Shown here: positions 43,382 through 52,528 of the stretch, piece after piece
How the letters are laid out: the number at the start of each line of letters is the position of its first letter
Numbering within the stretch: the stretch's first letter is position 1
Assembly: GCF_003115855.1 (NCBI RefSeq)
Contig: NZ_KZ819090.1
Coordinates: 17,646-81,645 of the forward strand
Reading direction: 5' to 3'
From: Brenneria corticis
GTDB lineage: Bacteria; Pseudomonadota; Gammaproteobacteria; Enterobacterales; Enterobacteriaceae
DNA length: 64,000 bases
The notes under the pieces: generated by a model
What the model was told of the DNA's origin: nothing
The model's database searches: none
The model's input: only the letters and a program-made list of their open reading frames with translations
Made by a program: the position numbers and the translations under genes

Positions 43382-43912
43382 TTAGATAGTTCCGCAAACT
43401 TTCTCTGTCAGTTCCGCCGGGAACTGCATCGTCAGCATAATGTGTTCGATCATGCTGCGTTTACGACCGGTGTTGGTATTGGTGATAACCCAGTATGGCG
43501 TACCCGGAATATGTTTGGGTTTGGTATGCGTGCCATTCTGCAGCAAGGTTTGCTGGTCGCCGGCGAAATAAACCCGCGTACGGCCATGGAGCGATTCCGT
43601 CGCCTGAGCGAATTCCGGCGGCGATAACAGATACAGCGTAGACAATACCAGCATAAAACGGTTGATCGCCTTGTTCTGTTCGGCGTATTCATCCGACAAC
43701 AACAGCTCACGCACCGCCCGAACCCGATCGCCCGGACGCGGGGACGCGGCCGGCTTCGCATTGCGCGCGACCTCCTCCGGCGGCGTCGCCGTGGACTGAC
43801 CGGCGGTAAACTTCAGCATGCGGCGTAAAATATCCGATGCGCTTTCACCAATATGCTGCGTATGGCTGGCGATATAACGATAAAGCTCTTCGTCGACCTC
43901 AATAGTTTTCAT
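43382..43912 (-). CDS. seqA: Negative modulator of replication initiation SeqA
   Basis: Binds hemimethylated GATC, sequesters oriC after initiation and organises new DNA. It has 176 aa (E. coli 181). The N-terminal oligomerisation domain is MKTIEVDEELYRYIASHTQH, a linker covers about 50-65, and the DNA-binding domain at about 66-176 includes GTHTKPKHIPGTPYWVITNT. First gene of seqA-pgm. Confidence 0.97.
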   Translation of the reverse strand: MKTIEVDEELYRYIASHTQHIGESASDILRRMLKFTAGQSTATPPEEVARNAKPAASPRPGDRVRAVRELLLSDEYAEQNKAINRFMLVLSTLYLLSPPEFAQATESLHGRTRVYFAGDQQTLLQNGTHTKPKHIPGTPYWVITNTNTGRKRSMIEHIMLTMQFPAELTEKVCGTI

Positions 43913-44131
43913 CTTTATCCAGTACTGTTTTTTTACTCAAATCAATCGTCAAGAAGTATACAAGCTATCCGGCGCACTCGAACAGCGGTAGAACGACGAC
44001 AACGCAAAAACTCGGATTATGCCTTGCCGCCCCCGTTGCTGTTAAAGTGGTCATAGTAGCTTCTTCCCCGGCAACATAACGTCGTAAAGTCATGATACCC
44101 TAAGCGCCTATCTCTCTGAATGAACTTCACT

Positions 44132-44899
44132 ATGAAATTGAATTATCGCCGGCAAAATGCGCTTCACCCCAATGGCGGGCTGCCCGTTATCCTGATGCAC
44201 GGCCTGTTTGGCAATCTGGATAATCTTGGCGTGCTGGGCCGGGATTTGCAAAATCAGCACGACGTGCTGCAACTGGATTTACGCAATCACGGTCTGTCGC
44301 CGCGTTCGCCGCAGATGACCTACCCGGCGATGGCGCAGGACGTGGCGGAGCTGATGGACCAGCAGCAGATTGAGCGGGCGATCGTTATCGGCCATTCGAT
44401 GGGAGGCAAAGTCGCCATGGCGCTCAGCGCCCTTATTCCGCAACGGCTGGAAAAGCTGGTGGCCATTGATATCGCCCCGGTGGATTATCAGACGCGCCGC
44501 CACGACGCCATTTTCGCCGCCCTCAACGCCGTCACCGAGGCGGGCGCCGCGTCGCGTTCCGCCGCCGCCGAACTGATGCGTCGGTTCACTAAAGAAGAGG
44601 GCGTGATTCAGTTTCTGCTGAAATCATTCCAACAGGGCGAATGGCGCTTTAACGTGCCGGTGCTGTGGGATCAATACGCCAATATCGTTGGCTGGCAGGA
44701 GGCTCCCGCCTGGCCGGGGCCGATTCTGTTTATTCGCGGCGCTAACTCGCCCTATCTGGATGACGTTCATCGCGACGCCCTGCTGCGCCAGTTCCCCGCG
44801 GCCCGCGCCTATGTGATAAGCGACGCGGGTCACTGGGTCCATGCGGAGAAACCCGAGGCGGTATTGCGCGCCATTCATCGTTTTCTCGCCGCCGGATAG
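44132..44899 (+). CDS. ybfF: Alpha/beta-hydrolase esterase YbfF
   Basis: Cytoplasmic acyl-CoA/ester hydrolase of the alpha/beta-hydrolase fold. It has 255 aa (E. coli 254). The nucleophile elbow is IGHSMGGKVA, the oxyanion region is ILMHGLFGNLDNLG, and the catalytic His is in SDAGHWVHAEKPE. The start at 44132 (MKLNYRRQNA) follows E. coli; an upstream ATG at 44120 would add four residues. Divergent from seqA. Confidence 0.95.
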   Translation: MKLNYRRQNALHPNGGLPVILMHGLFGNLDNLGVLGRDLQNQHDVLQLDLRNHGLSPRSPQMTYPAMAQDVAELMDQQQIERAIVIGHSMGGKVAMALSALIPQRLEKLVAIDIAPVDYQTRRHDAIFAALNAVTEAGAASRSAAAELMRRFTKEEGVIQFLLKSFQQGEWRFNVPVLWDQYANIVGWQEAPAWPGPILFIRGANSPYLDDVHRDALLRQFPAARAYVISDAGHWVHAEKPEAVLRAIHRFLAAG

Positions 44900-45061
44900 C
44901 CGGGATGCCCGGATTAACCGTTGTCGCCGCCAGCACGGCTGGGGTATGATGGCGCCCGCAGTAGAGGGACGGCTGATTCAGCCACAAGCATTGTAACCAC
45001 ATCATCAAAATGCGCGCGTCGGCGGGCGTTTTGGTCCGAAGACCTTGCAGTATCATTACCT

Positions 45062-45343
45062 ATGGCAAAAGAACAAACGGATCGCACCACGCTGGATCTG
45101 TTCGCAGATGAGCGTCGCCCCGGTCGCCCGAAGACCAATCCGCTGTCACGTGATGAACAGCTAAGAATCAATAAGCGTAATCAACTGCGGCGCGACAGGG
45201 TACGCGGGCTGCGGCGGGTCGAATTAAAAATCAACGGCGAGGCGGTCGATATTCTCAATAGCCTGGCTGAACAGCGGAACATCAGCCGCAGCGAACTTAT
45301 CGAGCAGATGCTGTTGGCGCAGTTGGCCGAACAAACGTCCTGA
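45062..45343 (+). CDS. ybfE: DNA-binding-like regulator YbfE
   Basis: A 93-aa basic protein (E. coli 97), known there as a LexA-regulated, CopB/RHH-like protein of unknown role. It starts MAKEQTDRTTLDLFADERRP and has LNSLAEQRNISRSELIEQML, which resembles a ribbon-helix-helix dimer. The frame is open upstream to 44921 but homology begins at 45062. I found no LexA box in the 160 bases upstream. In E. coli the next gene is fldA; here a chemoreceptor gene intervenes. Confidence 0.92.
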   Translation: MAKEQTDRTTLDLFADERRPGRPKTNPLSRDEQLRINKRNQLRRDRVRGLRRVELKINGEAVDILNSLAEQRNISRSELIEQMLLAQLAEQTS

Positions 45344-45402
45344 GATAACGCTCTCTTATGGCTTGAGCGGCGTCATCCCTGACGCCGATAAAAAAACCAG
45401 AC

Positions 45403-47076
45403 TTAGAATTTTTCCCAGTTGTCCTGGCTGGGCGGCAGCGCTTTTGCGGCCGGCGCGGCCGCTCCGGCTTTGGGCGCCGGCGCCGACTTCGCCGCGGACC
45501 GCGGCTGTAGATTCTGCTGTTCGGAGAGATGGAATAGCGAAACGGTCTGGTTCAGCAACGCCGCCTGCTCTTCCAGCGACAGCGCGGCGGCCGAAGCCTG
45601 CTCCACCAATGCCGCGTTCTGCTGGGTCACGCTGTCCATTTCCGCCACCGCCTGCCCGACCTGGGCGATCCCTTTGCTTTGCTCTTCCGATGCCGAGGCG
45701 ATTTCCCCCATGATATCGGTAACATTTGTCACCGCGCGAACAATTTCGTGCATGGTGTTCCCGGCGTCCTCAACCAGATTCGAACCGGTATCCACACATC
45801 TGACGGACTCGGAAATCAATCCTTCTATTTCCTTGGCCGCCTGCGCGCTGCGCTGCGCCAGGTTACGCACCTCACCGGCGACAACGGCGAAGCCGCGCCC
45901 CTGTTCCCCGGCGCGCGCGGCTTCCACGGCGGCGTTCAGCGCCAGAATATTGGTCTGGAACGCAATACCGTTAATCACCGTGGTAATTTCGGCGATCTTG
46001 CGCGAACTGCCGGAGATTTCCGCCATGGTTTTCACCACGTTCTCGACGATATCGCCCCCCTTCTTCGCCGTGGTAGACGCCTGCAAGGCCAACTGACTGG
46101 CATGGTTGGCGTTTTCCGCGTTCTGTTTTACGGTGGCGGTCAACTGTTCCATGCTGGCGGCCGTCTCTTCCAGCGCCGAAGCCTGCTGTTCGGTACGTGA
46201 CGACAGATCGTTATTTCCCGCGGCGATTTCCGACGCCCCCTGATAAATAGAGTCGGTGCTGTTTCTGATGGTGCTGACCGTATTCGCCAGGCTGGTTTGC
46301 ATTTCACGCAACAGCGGGAATAATCTGCCGACGCAGTTACGGCCAAAATCCTTGATGGGCTTTCCCAACTGGCCGGAGGCAATCACGCCGAAGTGATCGC
46401 GCAAATCATTTAACGGCCGTACCAGGCATGTCACCAGATAGCGATCGGTAAAAAACAGCAGCAGCAGTCCGATAACCAGCCCCGTCAGCAGAATGTTTTG
46501 ACCGATGGTGGTGATCTGTTCAAAACGCACGCCGGCCGCGGCAAATTTCTCCGAGCCCGCCTTGTTGAAAGCGCTTATTGAAGCCCCAAACAGACGGCTC
46601 AACGGCGGAACCACATTTTTAGCCTGCTCCTGGTAATCATCAAGCTCGTTCGCCGCCGCCTTTTGATATGAAAGCTCGACGCCCTGAACAATCAAATTAT
46701 GCCAGTCGCGGCTGACCGCCTGAACCAGCGCATCGTCCAGCCCCGCATGGTCGATGCCGTTGAATGAGACCAAATCCGCTTTTAACGTATTGAGCGCATT
46801 CAGCGCCGACGCCTGTTCTTTATCGGCCGTTTCATTATCGCCATTGCGGCGCGCATCAACGGCGCGGGCCAGGCGCGTGACCATCCGGAAATACTGATCG
46901 TTGCCCTGATTAACATAATTCATGTTTTGCACCAGCAGACTGCTGGTCTTGGATGTCGCCGTCATCTCCTTGAAGGAAAACATGGTATAGAGCGATACGC
47001 CGCCCCACAACACGCAGAAAATGCCAAGCACCCACAACATGGCCGTTCTGATGGCAATGTTCTTTAAAAGTTTCAT
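45403..47076 (-). CDS. Methyl-accepting chemotaxis protein (Tsr/Tar class)
   Basis: A 557-aa transmembrane chemoreceptor. TM1 is at residues about 10-32; the periplasmic four-helix ligand domain is about 33-188; TM2 is about 189-211 (LLTGLVIGLLLLFFTDRYL); HAMP follows to about 265. The signalling tip is EAARAGEQGRGFAVVAGEVR. It ends in NWEKF, the NWE-x-F tether for CheR and CheB, so it is a high-abundance-type receptor. The ligand is unknown. A sigma-28-like promoter lies 48 bases upstream. The gene sits between ybfE and fldA, which are adjacent in E. coli, so it is an insertion relative to that order. Confidence 0.96.
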   Translation of the reverse strand: MKLLKNIAIRTAMLWVLGIFCVLWGGVSLYTMFSFKEMTATSKTSSLLVQNMNYVNQGNDQYFRMVTRLARAVDARRNGDNETADKEQASALNALNTLKADLVSFNGIDHAGLDDALVQAVSRDWHNLIVQGVELSYQKAAANELDDYQEQAKNVVPPLSRLFGASISAFNKAGSEKFAAAGVRFEQITTIGQNILLTGLVIGLLLLFFTDRYLVTCLVRPLNDLRDHFGVIASGQLGKPIKDFGRNCVGRLFPLLREMQTSLANTVSTIRNSTDSIYQGASEIAAGNNDLSSRTEQQASALEETAASMEQLTATVKQNAENANHASQLALQASTTAKKGGDIVENVVKTMAEISGSSRKIAEITTVINGIAFQTNILALNAAVEAARAGEQGRGFAVVAGEVRNLAQRSAQAAKEIEGLISESVRCVDTGSNLVEDAGNTMHEIVRAVTNVTDIMGEIASASEEQSKGIAQVGQAVAEMDSVTQQNAALVEQASAAALSLEEQAALLNQTVSLFHLSEQQNLQPRSAAKSAPAPKAGAAAPAAKALPPSQDNWEKF

Positions 47077-47123
47077 GGTTTACTCCAAACCTAAGCACGC
47101 ATTAATAAAGATGTTTTAATGGT

Positions 47124-47150
47124 TAATCGGCTTTGCAGTGCGAAATTCAA
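47124..47150 (-). promoter_or_regulatory. Candidate sigma-28 (FliA) promoter of the chemoreceptor
   Basis: On the minus strand: TTGAATTT (47150-47143), an 11-base spacer, GCCGATTA (47131-47124). The -10 matches the FliA consensus GCCGATAA at 7 of 8 positions, with the expected N11 spacing; the -35 matches TAAAGTTT at 5 of 8. It would place the chemoreceptor in the flagellar regulon. Confidence 0.6.
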
Positions 47151-47476
47151 GCCGCCGGCATGTGTCGCCACTCCTTGGCGTTGATGTTCCGTGATATAGA
47201 ACAGATAAGATCACTTAATTAATCGACAAAACTCAGAGAACATTTAACTCCGGTACGGCTCTCGCCGTAGTTTATTTTCTGTTCTGTGAACGAATTCATA
47301 ACATTCTATAAATACAAATTTTTTTGAGCCGCGGAATTTCAGTTAAAAAATACCCGCCACAATTTACTTCTCCTTACCGATACGAGTTTCTCATGCCGGT
47401 AGTGTCTGTTATTATTAGTCGATAAGTGGGTGAAAAACGGCACCATATCATTAAGAATCAAGAGGTTATTTAATTC
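47151..47476. other. Gene-free region upstream of fldA
   Basis: A 326-base AT-rich stretch between the chemoreceptor promoter and fldA. Nothing codes. It must hold the fldA promoter; I see no clear operator. Confidence 0.5.
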
Positions 47477-48004
47477 ATGGCACTGATAGGAATTTTCTTT
47501 GGCAGTGATACTGGCAATACCGAAAACATTGCCAAGACGATCCAACAGCAGCTGGGAACCGACGTTGCTGAAGTTCATGACATCGCCAAAAGCAGTAAAG
47601 AAGACCTTGAAGCTTTCGATATTCTATTACTGGGTATCCCCACCTGGTATTACGGTGAAGCCCAATGCGACTGGGATGACTTTTTCCCTACGCTGGAAGA
47701 GATCGACTTTAGCGGCAAACTGGTTGCCCTGTTTGGCTGCGGCGATCAGGAAGACTATGCGGAATATTTCTGTGATGCCATGGGCACCATCCGCGATATC
47801 ATCGAACCGCACGGCGCGACCATCATCGGGCATTGGCCGACGGAAGGCTATTACTTTGAAGCGTCCAAAGGTCTGGCGGATGACAAGCATTTCATCGGCC
47901 TGGCTATCGACGAGGATCGTCAGCCTGAGCTGACCGCCGAGCGCGTCGCCGCCTGGGTAAAACAGATTAGCGAAGAGCTGAATTTGCAAGAACTGCTGGC
48001 TTAA
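47477..48004 (+). CDS. fldA: Flavodoxin 1
   Basis: FMN electron carrier for pyruvate-formate lyase activation, biotin synthase, methionine synthase reactivation and other reductive enzymes. It has 175 aa (E. coli 176). The FMN phosphate loop is IFFGSDTGNTENIAK, and the isoalloxazine-stacking aromatic residues lie in GIPTWYYGEAQCDWD and FGCGDQEDYAEYFCDA. Upstream of fur, as in E. coli. Confidence 0.98.
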   Translation: MALIGIFFGSDTGNTENIAKTIQQQLGTDVAEVHDIAKSSKEDLEAFDILLLGIPTWYYGEAQCDWDDFFPTLEEIDFSGKLVALFGCGDQEDYAEYFCDAMGTIRDIIEPHGATIIGHWPTEGYYFEASKGLADDKHFIGLAIDEDRQPELTAERVAAWVKQISEELNLQELLA

Positions 48005-48013
48005 CACCACGCC

Positions 48014-48044
48014 TTGGCTCTGACCACTCCCTCGTCAGAGCCAA
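48014..48044 (+). terminator. Perfect 11-bp hairpin after fldA
   Basis: TTGGCTCTGAC (48014-48024) pairs with GTCAGAGCCAA (48034-48044), starting 10 bases after the fldA stop. No T-run follows, so it may be a partial terminator that allows some fldA-fur read-through. Confidence 0.55.
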
Positions 48045-48334
48045 ATCAATAGAAAAAACCTTTCATTAAGATTGATACATTTTTTTAACTTCCGGCCACA
48101 ATTCTGTACAATACCCCCATCGGTTATGTATGTTCACCATCGTTTTCCCCATTTGCCAACAATGCATTGCGTGCTACCTCTGTATTGTGTGGGGGAATAA
48201 CCTTGTTAACATTCCATGGTTTCCATTTTGAATGCACGGTTCTATAATTGAGACGCTATTACATTTTTTGAGCCGACCGATGCCATAGGCTAGATAGCCC
48301 CCATTGATTAAGTAAGCAACAGGACTAAACCCGC
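48045..48334. other. fur upstream region
   Basis: A 290-base AT-rich stretch with no supportable gene. A uof-like coupled leader peptide, as known before fur in E. coli, was looked for and not found in the frame that would overlap the fur start. AGGAC lies 9-13 bases before the ATG. Confidence 0.5.
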
Positions 48335-48784
48335 ATGACTGACAATAACATCGCATTAAAGAAGGCCGGCCTGAAAGTCACACTTCCGAGACTGAAAATT
48401 CTGGAAGTATTGCAGGATCCGGAGTGCCATCACGTCAGTGCGGAAGATTTATATAAAAAACTGATTGATATGGGCGAAGAGATTGGTTTAGCGACCGTCT
48501 ACCGCGTACTGAATCAGTTTGATGATGCTGGTATCGTCACCCGCCATAATTTTGAAGGCGGCAAATCGGTTTTCGAACTGACCCAGCAACATCATCATGA
48601 CCATCTGATTTGCCTGGATTGTGGCAGAGTGATTGAATTCCGTGACGAGTATATCGAAGCGCGGCAACGTGAAATCGCGGAAAGACACAGCATAAAACTG
48701 ACCAACCACAGTTTGTATCTGTATGGCCATTGCAGTGAAGGGGATTGCCGTGAAGACGAAACCCTGCACGATGAAAAAAGATAA
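48335..48784 (+). CDS. fur: Ferric uptake regulator Fur
   Basis: Fe(II)-dependent repressor of iron uptake genes. It has 149 aa (E. coli 148). The N-terminal winged helix includes LKVTLPRLKILEVLQDPECH and EIGLATVYRVLNQFDDAGIV. The metal-binding region reads QQHHHDHLICLDCGRVIEF, with the CxxC structural zinc site, and a C-terminal pair of cysteines (YGHCSEGDC) follows. Confidence 0.98.
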   Translation: MTDNNIALKKAGLKVTLPRLKILEVLQDPECHHVSAEDLYKKLIDMGEEIGLATVYRVLNQFDDAGIVTRHNFEGGKSVFELTQQHHHDHLICLDCGRVIEFRDEYIEARQREIAERHSIKLTNHSLYLYGHCSEGDCREDETLHDEKR

Positions 48785-48799
48785 ATCAACCGCATAAAA

Positions 48800-48855
48800 C
48801 AACGTCGCTTGCGACGGCCCGCTAGGGTGACGGGCAGGATAGCCCGTCATAAAAT
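48800..48855 (+). repeat. Three-hairpin repeat family, copy 3 (lacks stem 1)
   Basis: It contains stem 2 GTCGC/GCGAC and stem 3 GACGGGC/GCCCGTC (loop one base longer than in copies 1 and 2). The CGGGA hairpin is not present. It lies 15 bases after the fur stop. Confidence 0.75.
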
Positions 48856-48880
48856 AAAACCGCCTCGGCGGTTTTATTCA
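48856..48880 (+). terminator. Rho-independent terminator after fur
   Basis: AAAACCGCC and GGCGGTTTT pair around TC and are followed by T-rich sequence. It is symmetrical, so it may also serve glnS from the other side. Confidence 0.8.
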
Positions 48881-48956
48881 GATTGCTGACGAACCCACAT
48901 CGAAATAGTTATCCCCGAATACCACCACCGGTCATCCCCTGCGCAGTCACCTCCGT

Positions 48957-49035
48957 CATCCCTGCAGCAGTAGGCAGGGATCTACTTCCGCAAGCGGTTC
49001 GGTGTTGCCGAGATCCCCGCCTGCGCGGGGATGAC
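48957..49035. repeat. Paired REP-like repeats in opposite orientation
   Basis: The right part (49012-49035) is identical to the 24-base repeat at 4597-4620. The left part (48957-48985, GTCATCCCTGCAG ... CAGGGATCTAC) is a diverged copy in the opposite direction. The pair resembles a BIME. It lies in the glnS 3' space. Confidence 0.7.
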
Positions 49036-49073
49036 GATGAAGGTGAAGGGTTTGTCAGCAACCTCCCCTGCGG

Positions 49074-50732
49074 TTATCCCACCCAGGTATCCCGCAGGCC
49101 CACCGTACGGTTAAACACCAGATGCTGCGGACGGGAATAAACCCGGTCGGCACAGAAATAGCCTTCCCGCTCAAACTGATACGCTTTTTCCGCTTCCGCC
49201 TGCGCCAGACTCGCCTCAACAAAGCCACGGGTCACCTGCAGCGACTCGGGATTGATGGTTGACAGGAAATCATCCGCCGCTCCGGGGTTGGCCACGCTGA
49301 ACAGCCGCTCGTACAGCCGGAATTCCGCCGGCAGGCCATGCGCCACCGACACCCAGTGAATAACCCCTTTGACCTTGCGCCCATCGGCCGGATCCTTACT
49401 CAAGGTATCCGGATCGTAGCGACAATAGATGGTGGTGATAACCCCCTGCTCGTCTTTATCAATGCGCTCCGCTTTGATCACATAGGCGTTGCGCAGACGA
49501 ACTTCCTTGCCCAGCACCAGACGCTTGTACTGCTTATTGGCCTCTTCGCGGAAATCCGCGCGATCGATATACACTTCACGGCTGAATGCCACCTGACGGG
49601 AGCCCATTTCCGGCTTATTCGGATGGTTTGGCATGGTAACCAGCTCTTCATGCTCCGCGGGAAGGTTCTCAATCACCACCTTCACCGGATCCAGCACCGC
49701 CATGGCGCGCGGCGCATTGGCGTTAAGGTCGTCGCGGATACAGGACTCCAGCGCCGCCATTTCAACGTTGTTATCTTGCTTGGTGACCCCGATACGGTAA
49801 CAAAACTCGCGGATAGACGCGGCGCTGTAGCCACGGCGACGCAGACCGGAAATGGTCGGCATACGCGGATCGTCCCACCCTTCAACAATCTTTTCCGTTA
49901 CCAGCTGGTTCAGCTTACGCTTGGACATGATGGCGTATTCAAGGTTCAGGCGGGAGAATTCATACTGCCGCGGATGGCAAGGTATGGTGATGTTATCCAG
50001 CACCCAGTCGTACAGGCGGCGGTTATCCTGGAACTCCAGCGTGCACAGCGAGTGCGTCACCCCTTCCAGCGCATCGGAAATACAGTGGGTAAAATCATAC
50101 ATCGGGTAGATGCACCACTTGTTGCCGGTCTGGTGGTGTTCGGCGAACTTGATCCGATACAACACCGGATCGCGCATCACGATAAACGACGACGCCATAT
50201 CAATCTTGGCGCGCAAACAGGCGGTGCCCTCGGCAAAGCCGCCGTTACGCATTTTTTCGAACAGCTCCAGGTTTTCCTGCACGCTGCGATCGCGGTAGGG
50301 GCTGTTTTTGCCCGGCGCCGTCAGCGTACCGCGGTATTCGCGGATCTGCTCCGGCGTCAGTTCATCGACGTACGCCAGCCCCTTGCTGATAAGCTCAACC
50401 GCATACTGATGCAGCTGATCGAAATAATCGGAGGAATAGCGAACGTCGCCGCTCCATGAGAAACCCAGCCAGTTAACGTCACGTTTGATCGACTCAACGT
50501 ATTCAATATCTTCTTTTACCGGGTTGGTATCGTCAAAACGCAGGTTGCACTGCCCGTTATAGTCGCGGGCGATACCGAAGTTGAGACAGATAGATTTCGC
50601 ATGCCCGATATGCAGATAGCCGTTAGGCTCCGGCGGGAAGCGCGTCTGAATATGGTCATGCTTACCGGACGCCAGATCTTCATCAATAATCTGGCGGATA
50701 AAGTTGGTTGGGCGGGCTTCAGCCTCACTCAT
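49074..50732 (-). CDS. glnS: Glutaminyl-tRNA synthetase
   Basis: Class I aminoacyl-tRNA synthetase charging tRNA-Gln; three of its substrates are encoded at 58.3-58.7 kb. It has 552 aa (E. coli 554). The HIGH motif is in PPEPNGYLHIGHAKS and the KMSKS-like motif is MSKRKL. The start at 50732 (MSEAEARPTNFIRQI) follows GAGGAACC; the frame is open 40 codons upstream without conservation. Confidence 0.98.
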   Translation of the reverse strand: MSEAEARPTNFIRQIIDEDLASGKHDHIQTRFPPEPNGYLHIGHAKSICLNFGIARDYNGQCNLRFDDTNPVKEDIEYVESIKRDVNWLGFSWSGDVRYSSDYFDQLHQYAVELISKGLAYVDELTPEQIREYRGTLTAPGKNSPYRDRSVQENLELFEKMRNGGFAEGTACLRAKIDMASSFIVMRDPVLYRIKFAEHHQTGNKWCIYPMYDFTHCISDALEGVTHSLCTLEFQDNRRLYDWVLDNITIPCHPRQYEFSRLNLEYAIMSKRKLNQLVTEKIVEGWDDPRMPTISGLRRRGYSAASIREFCYRIGVTKQDNNVEMAALESCIRDDLNANAPRAMAVLDPVKVVIENLPAEHEELVTMPNHPNKPEMGSRQVAFSREVYIDRADFREEANKQYKRLVLGKEVRLRNAYVIKAERIDKDEQGVITTIYCRYDPDTLSKDPADGRKVKGVIHWVSVAHGLPAEFRLYERLFSVANPGAADDFLSTINPESLQVTRGFVEASLAQAEAEKAYQFEREGYFCADRVYSRPQHLVFNRTVGLRDTWVG

Positions 50733-50828
50733 GCTTGGTTCCTCGATGCTTAAACGACATATAACCGCTAATGATCCAACAAGCCAAGCCGGGAAACAAC
50801 CGTTAGTTTGATTAAATTCTCGGTGAGG

Positions 50829-50862
50829 AAAAAAAACGGAGCGAGATAGCAATCTCGCTCCG
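50829..50862 (-). terminator. Rho-independent terminator after nagE
   Basis: CGGAGCGAGAT (50837-50847) pairs perfectly with ATCTCGCTCCG (50852-50862). On the minus strand eight T follow. Confidence 0.92.
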
Positions 50863-50910
50863 CGATTTCATCCATTCGCCGTGCTTCACACGGCAAAATT
50901 GCGCTTTACG

Positions 50911-52398
50911 CTACGCCTCGCTGACTTTTTTCAGCGCGGACGCGATCGACTCCGCCTGGGTGCCGACCACAATCTGCACATTCTGCTTATTCAGCCGGAT
51001 AATGCCCGCGGCGCCCAGTCGCTTGGCCAAGGCTTCATCCACCTGGCTGGAATCCGCCACGTTCAAACGCAAGCGGGTGATGCAGGAATCAATGGCCAGC
51101 AGATTATCTTTACCGCCGACGGCCTGCAAATAGCCGCGGGCCAGCGTGGTCATATCGCCCGACGACGCCGCCGAGGCGTTTACATCATAGCCGTCCGCTT
51201 CGCTGCCGCTTACCGACAGTTCGCGTCCCGGCGTCAGCAGGTTGAAGCGCAGGATGGTGAAACGGAACGCCAGATAGTAGATGACGAAGAACGCCAACCC
51301 CTGCGGTATCAGCATATACCACTGCGTCGCCAGAGGGTTGCGGGACGACAGCACCATATCCACCAGCCCGGCGCTGAAACCGAAACCGGCGATCCAATGC
51401 ATGCTGGCCGCAATAAACACCGAGATCCCGGTGAGCAGCGCGTGCAGAACGTACAGTACCGGCGCCACAAACATAAAGGAGAACTCCAGCGGCTCGGTGA
51501 TGCCGGTAAAGAATGCGGCAAATGCCGCGGCAAGCATAATCCCCGCCACCTTGCTTTTATTCTCCGGACGCGAGCAGTGATAGATAGCCAACGCCGCCCC
51601 CGGCAGGCCGAACATCATAATCGGGAAAAACCCGGCCTGATAACGTCCGGTAATGCCGGCGACCGCTTTCCCCGCGTCGATGGACTGTTGTCCGGCCAGG
51701 AAATTCGGAATGTCGTTAATTCCGGCCACATCAAACCAGAACACCGAGTTCAGCGCATGGTGCAGACCGACGGGGATCAACAGGCGGTTGAAGAAGGCGT
51801 AAAGACCGGCGCCGGTCGCGCCCAACTGCTGGATATACTCGCCAAAAGCGACCAGCGCGTTATAAATGACCGGCCACACATACATCAGGATAAAGGCGAC
51901 CAGGATCATCAGGAATGAGGTGAGGATCGGCACCAGGCGTCGTCCGCTAAAAAATGACAGCGCTTTTGGCAGTTCCACCTGACTAAAGCGGTTATACAGC
52001 TCCGCGGAAATCACCCCGACCAGAATACCGATAAACTGGTTTTTAATATTGCCGAACGCGGCCGGCACCTGATCCACCGGAATTTTCTGGATCATCGACA
52101 CCGCTTCCGGCGAACCGAGCGTGGTCAGCACCAGATAGCCGACGAAACCGGTCAAGGCCGCGGCACCGTCTTTATCCTTCGACATGCCGTAAGCCACGCC
52201 GACGGCGAACAGCGCCGCCATATTTTCGATAATGGCCGCGCCCGATTTAATAAACAGCGCCGCCAGGGCATTTTCACTTCCCCAGCCGACCGGATCAATC
52301 CAGTAGCCAATCCCCATCAGGAGCGCGGCGGCGGGCAGCGTGGCGACTGGCACCATCAACGCCCGGCCGATTTTTTGCAAATAGCTAAGAATACTCAC
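50911..52398 (-). CDS. nagE: PTS N-acetylglucosamine permease EIICB (no IIA domain)
   Basis: Phosphotransferase-system transporter that takes up and phosphorylates N-acetylglucosamine. The membrane IIC domain covers about residues 1-375 (FGLPGAALAIYHCSRPE, TGITEPLEFSFMFVAPVLY). The IIB domain covers about 410-495 with the phosphorylated Cys in IDSCITRLRL. E. coli NagE is 648 aa and carries a C-terminal IIA domain; this one is 495 aa and stops after IIB, so it would need IIA-Glc (Crr) in trans. GTG at 52398 with AGAGG 6 bases upstream was chosen over an ATG at 52449. Divergent from nagBAC. Confidence 0.9.
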   Translation of the reverse strand: MSILSYLQKIGRALMVPVATLPAAALLMGIGYWIDPVGWGSENALAALFIKSGAAIIENMAALFAVGVAYGMSKDKDGAAALTGFVGYLVLTTLGSPEAVSMIQKIPVDQVPAAFGNIKNQFIGILVGVISAELYNRFSQVELPKALSFFSGRRLVPILTSFLMILVAFILMYVWPVIYNALVAFGEYIQQLGATGAGLYAFFNRLLIPVGLHHALNSVFWFDVAGINDIPNFLAGQQSIDAGKAVAGITGRYQAGFFPIMMFGLPGAALAIYHCSRPENKSKVAGIMLAAAFAAFFTGITEPLEFSFMFVAPVLYVLHALLTGISVFIAASMHWIAGFGFSAGLVDMVLSSRNPLATQWYMLIPQGLAFFVIYYLAFRFTILRFNLLTPGRELSVSGSEADGYDVNASAASSGDMTTLARGYLQAVGGKDNLLAIDSCITRLRLNVADSSQVDEALAKRLGAAGIIRLNKQNVQIVVGTQAESIASALKKVSEA

Positions 52399-52495
52399 AT
52401 TTTCCTCTCTTCCCCTGTGGGACAAAAACTGCCTGTTAAACTTGCTCACTGCCGGGAAAAACCACCGCGGGTGGTTTTGGCATGGAGTGTAAGAA

Positions 52496-52519
52496 AAATA
52501 TTTCGCTTCACAAATTAAA
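52496..52519. promoter_or_regulatory. Candidate NagC operator
   Basis: ATATTTCGCTTCACAAATTA resembles the NagC/Mlc-type operator (A/T-rich flanks around TTTCGC and a GnAAAT-like half). It lies about 100 bases upstream of nagE, in the nagE-nagB divergent region. Confidence 0.55.
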
Positions 52520-52528
52520 CCCTATCAT

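Noticed and set aside
44962..45061. LexA box before ybfE
   Set aside because: ybfE is LexA-linked in E. coli, but no CTGT-N8-ACAG sequence is present in the upstream region here.
48241..48340. uof-like leader peptide coupled to fur
   Set aside because: The frame whose TGA would overlap the fur ATG contains a stop 8 codons upstream and no start codon.
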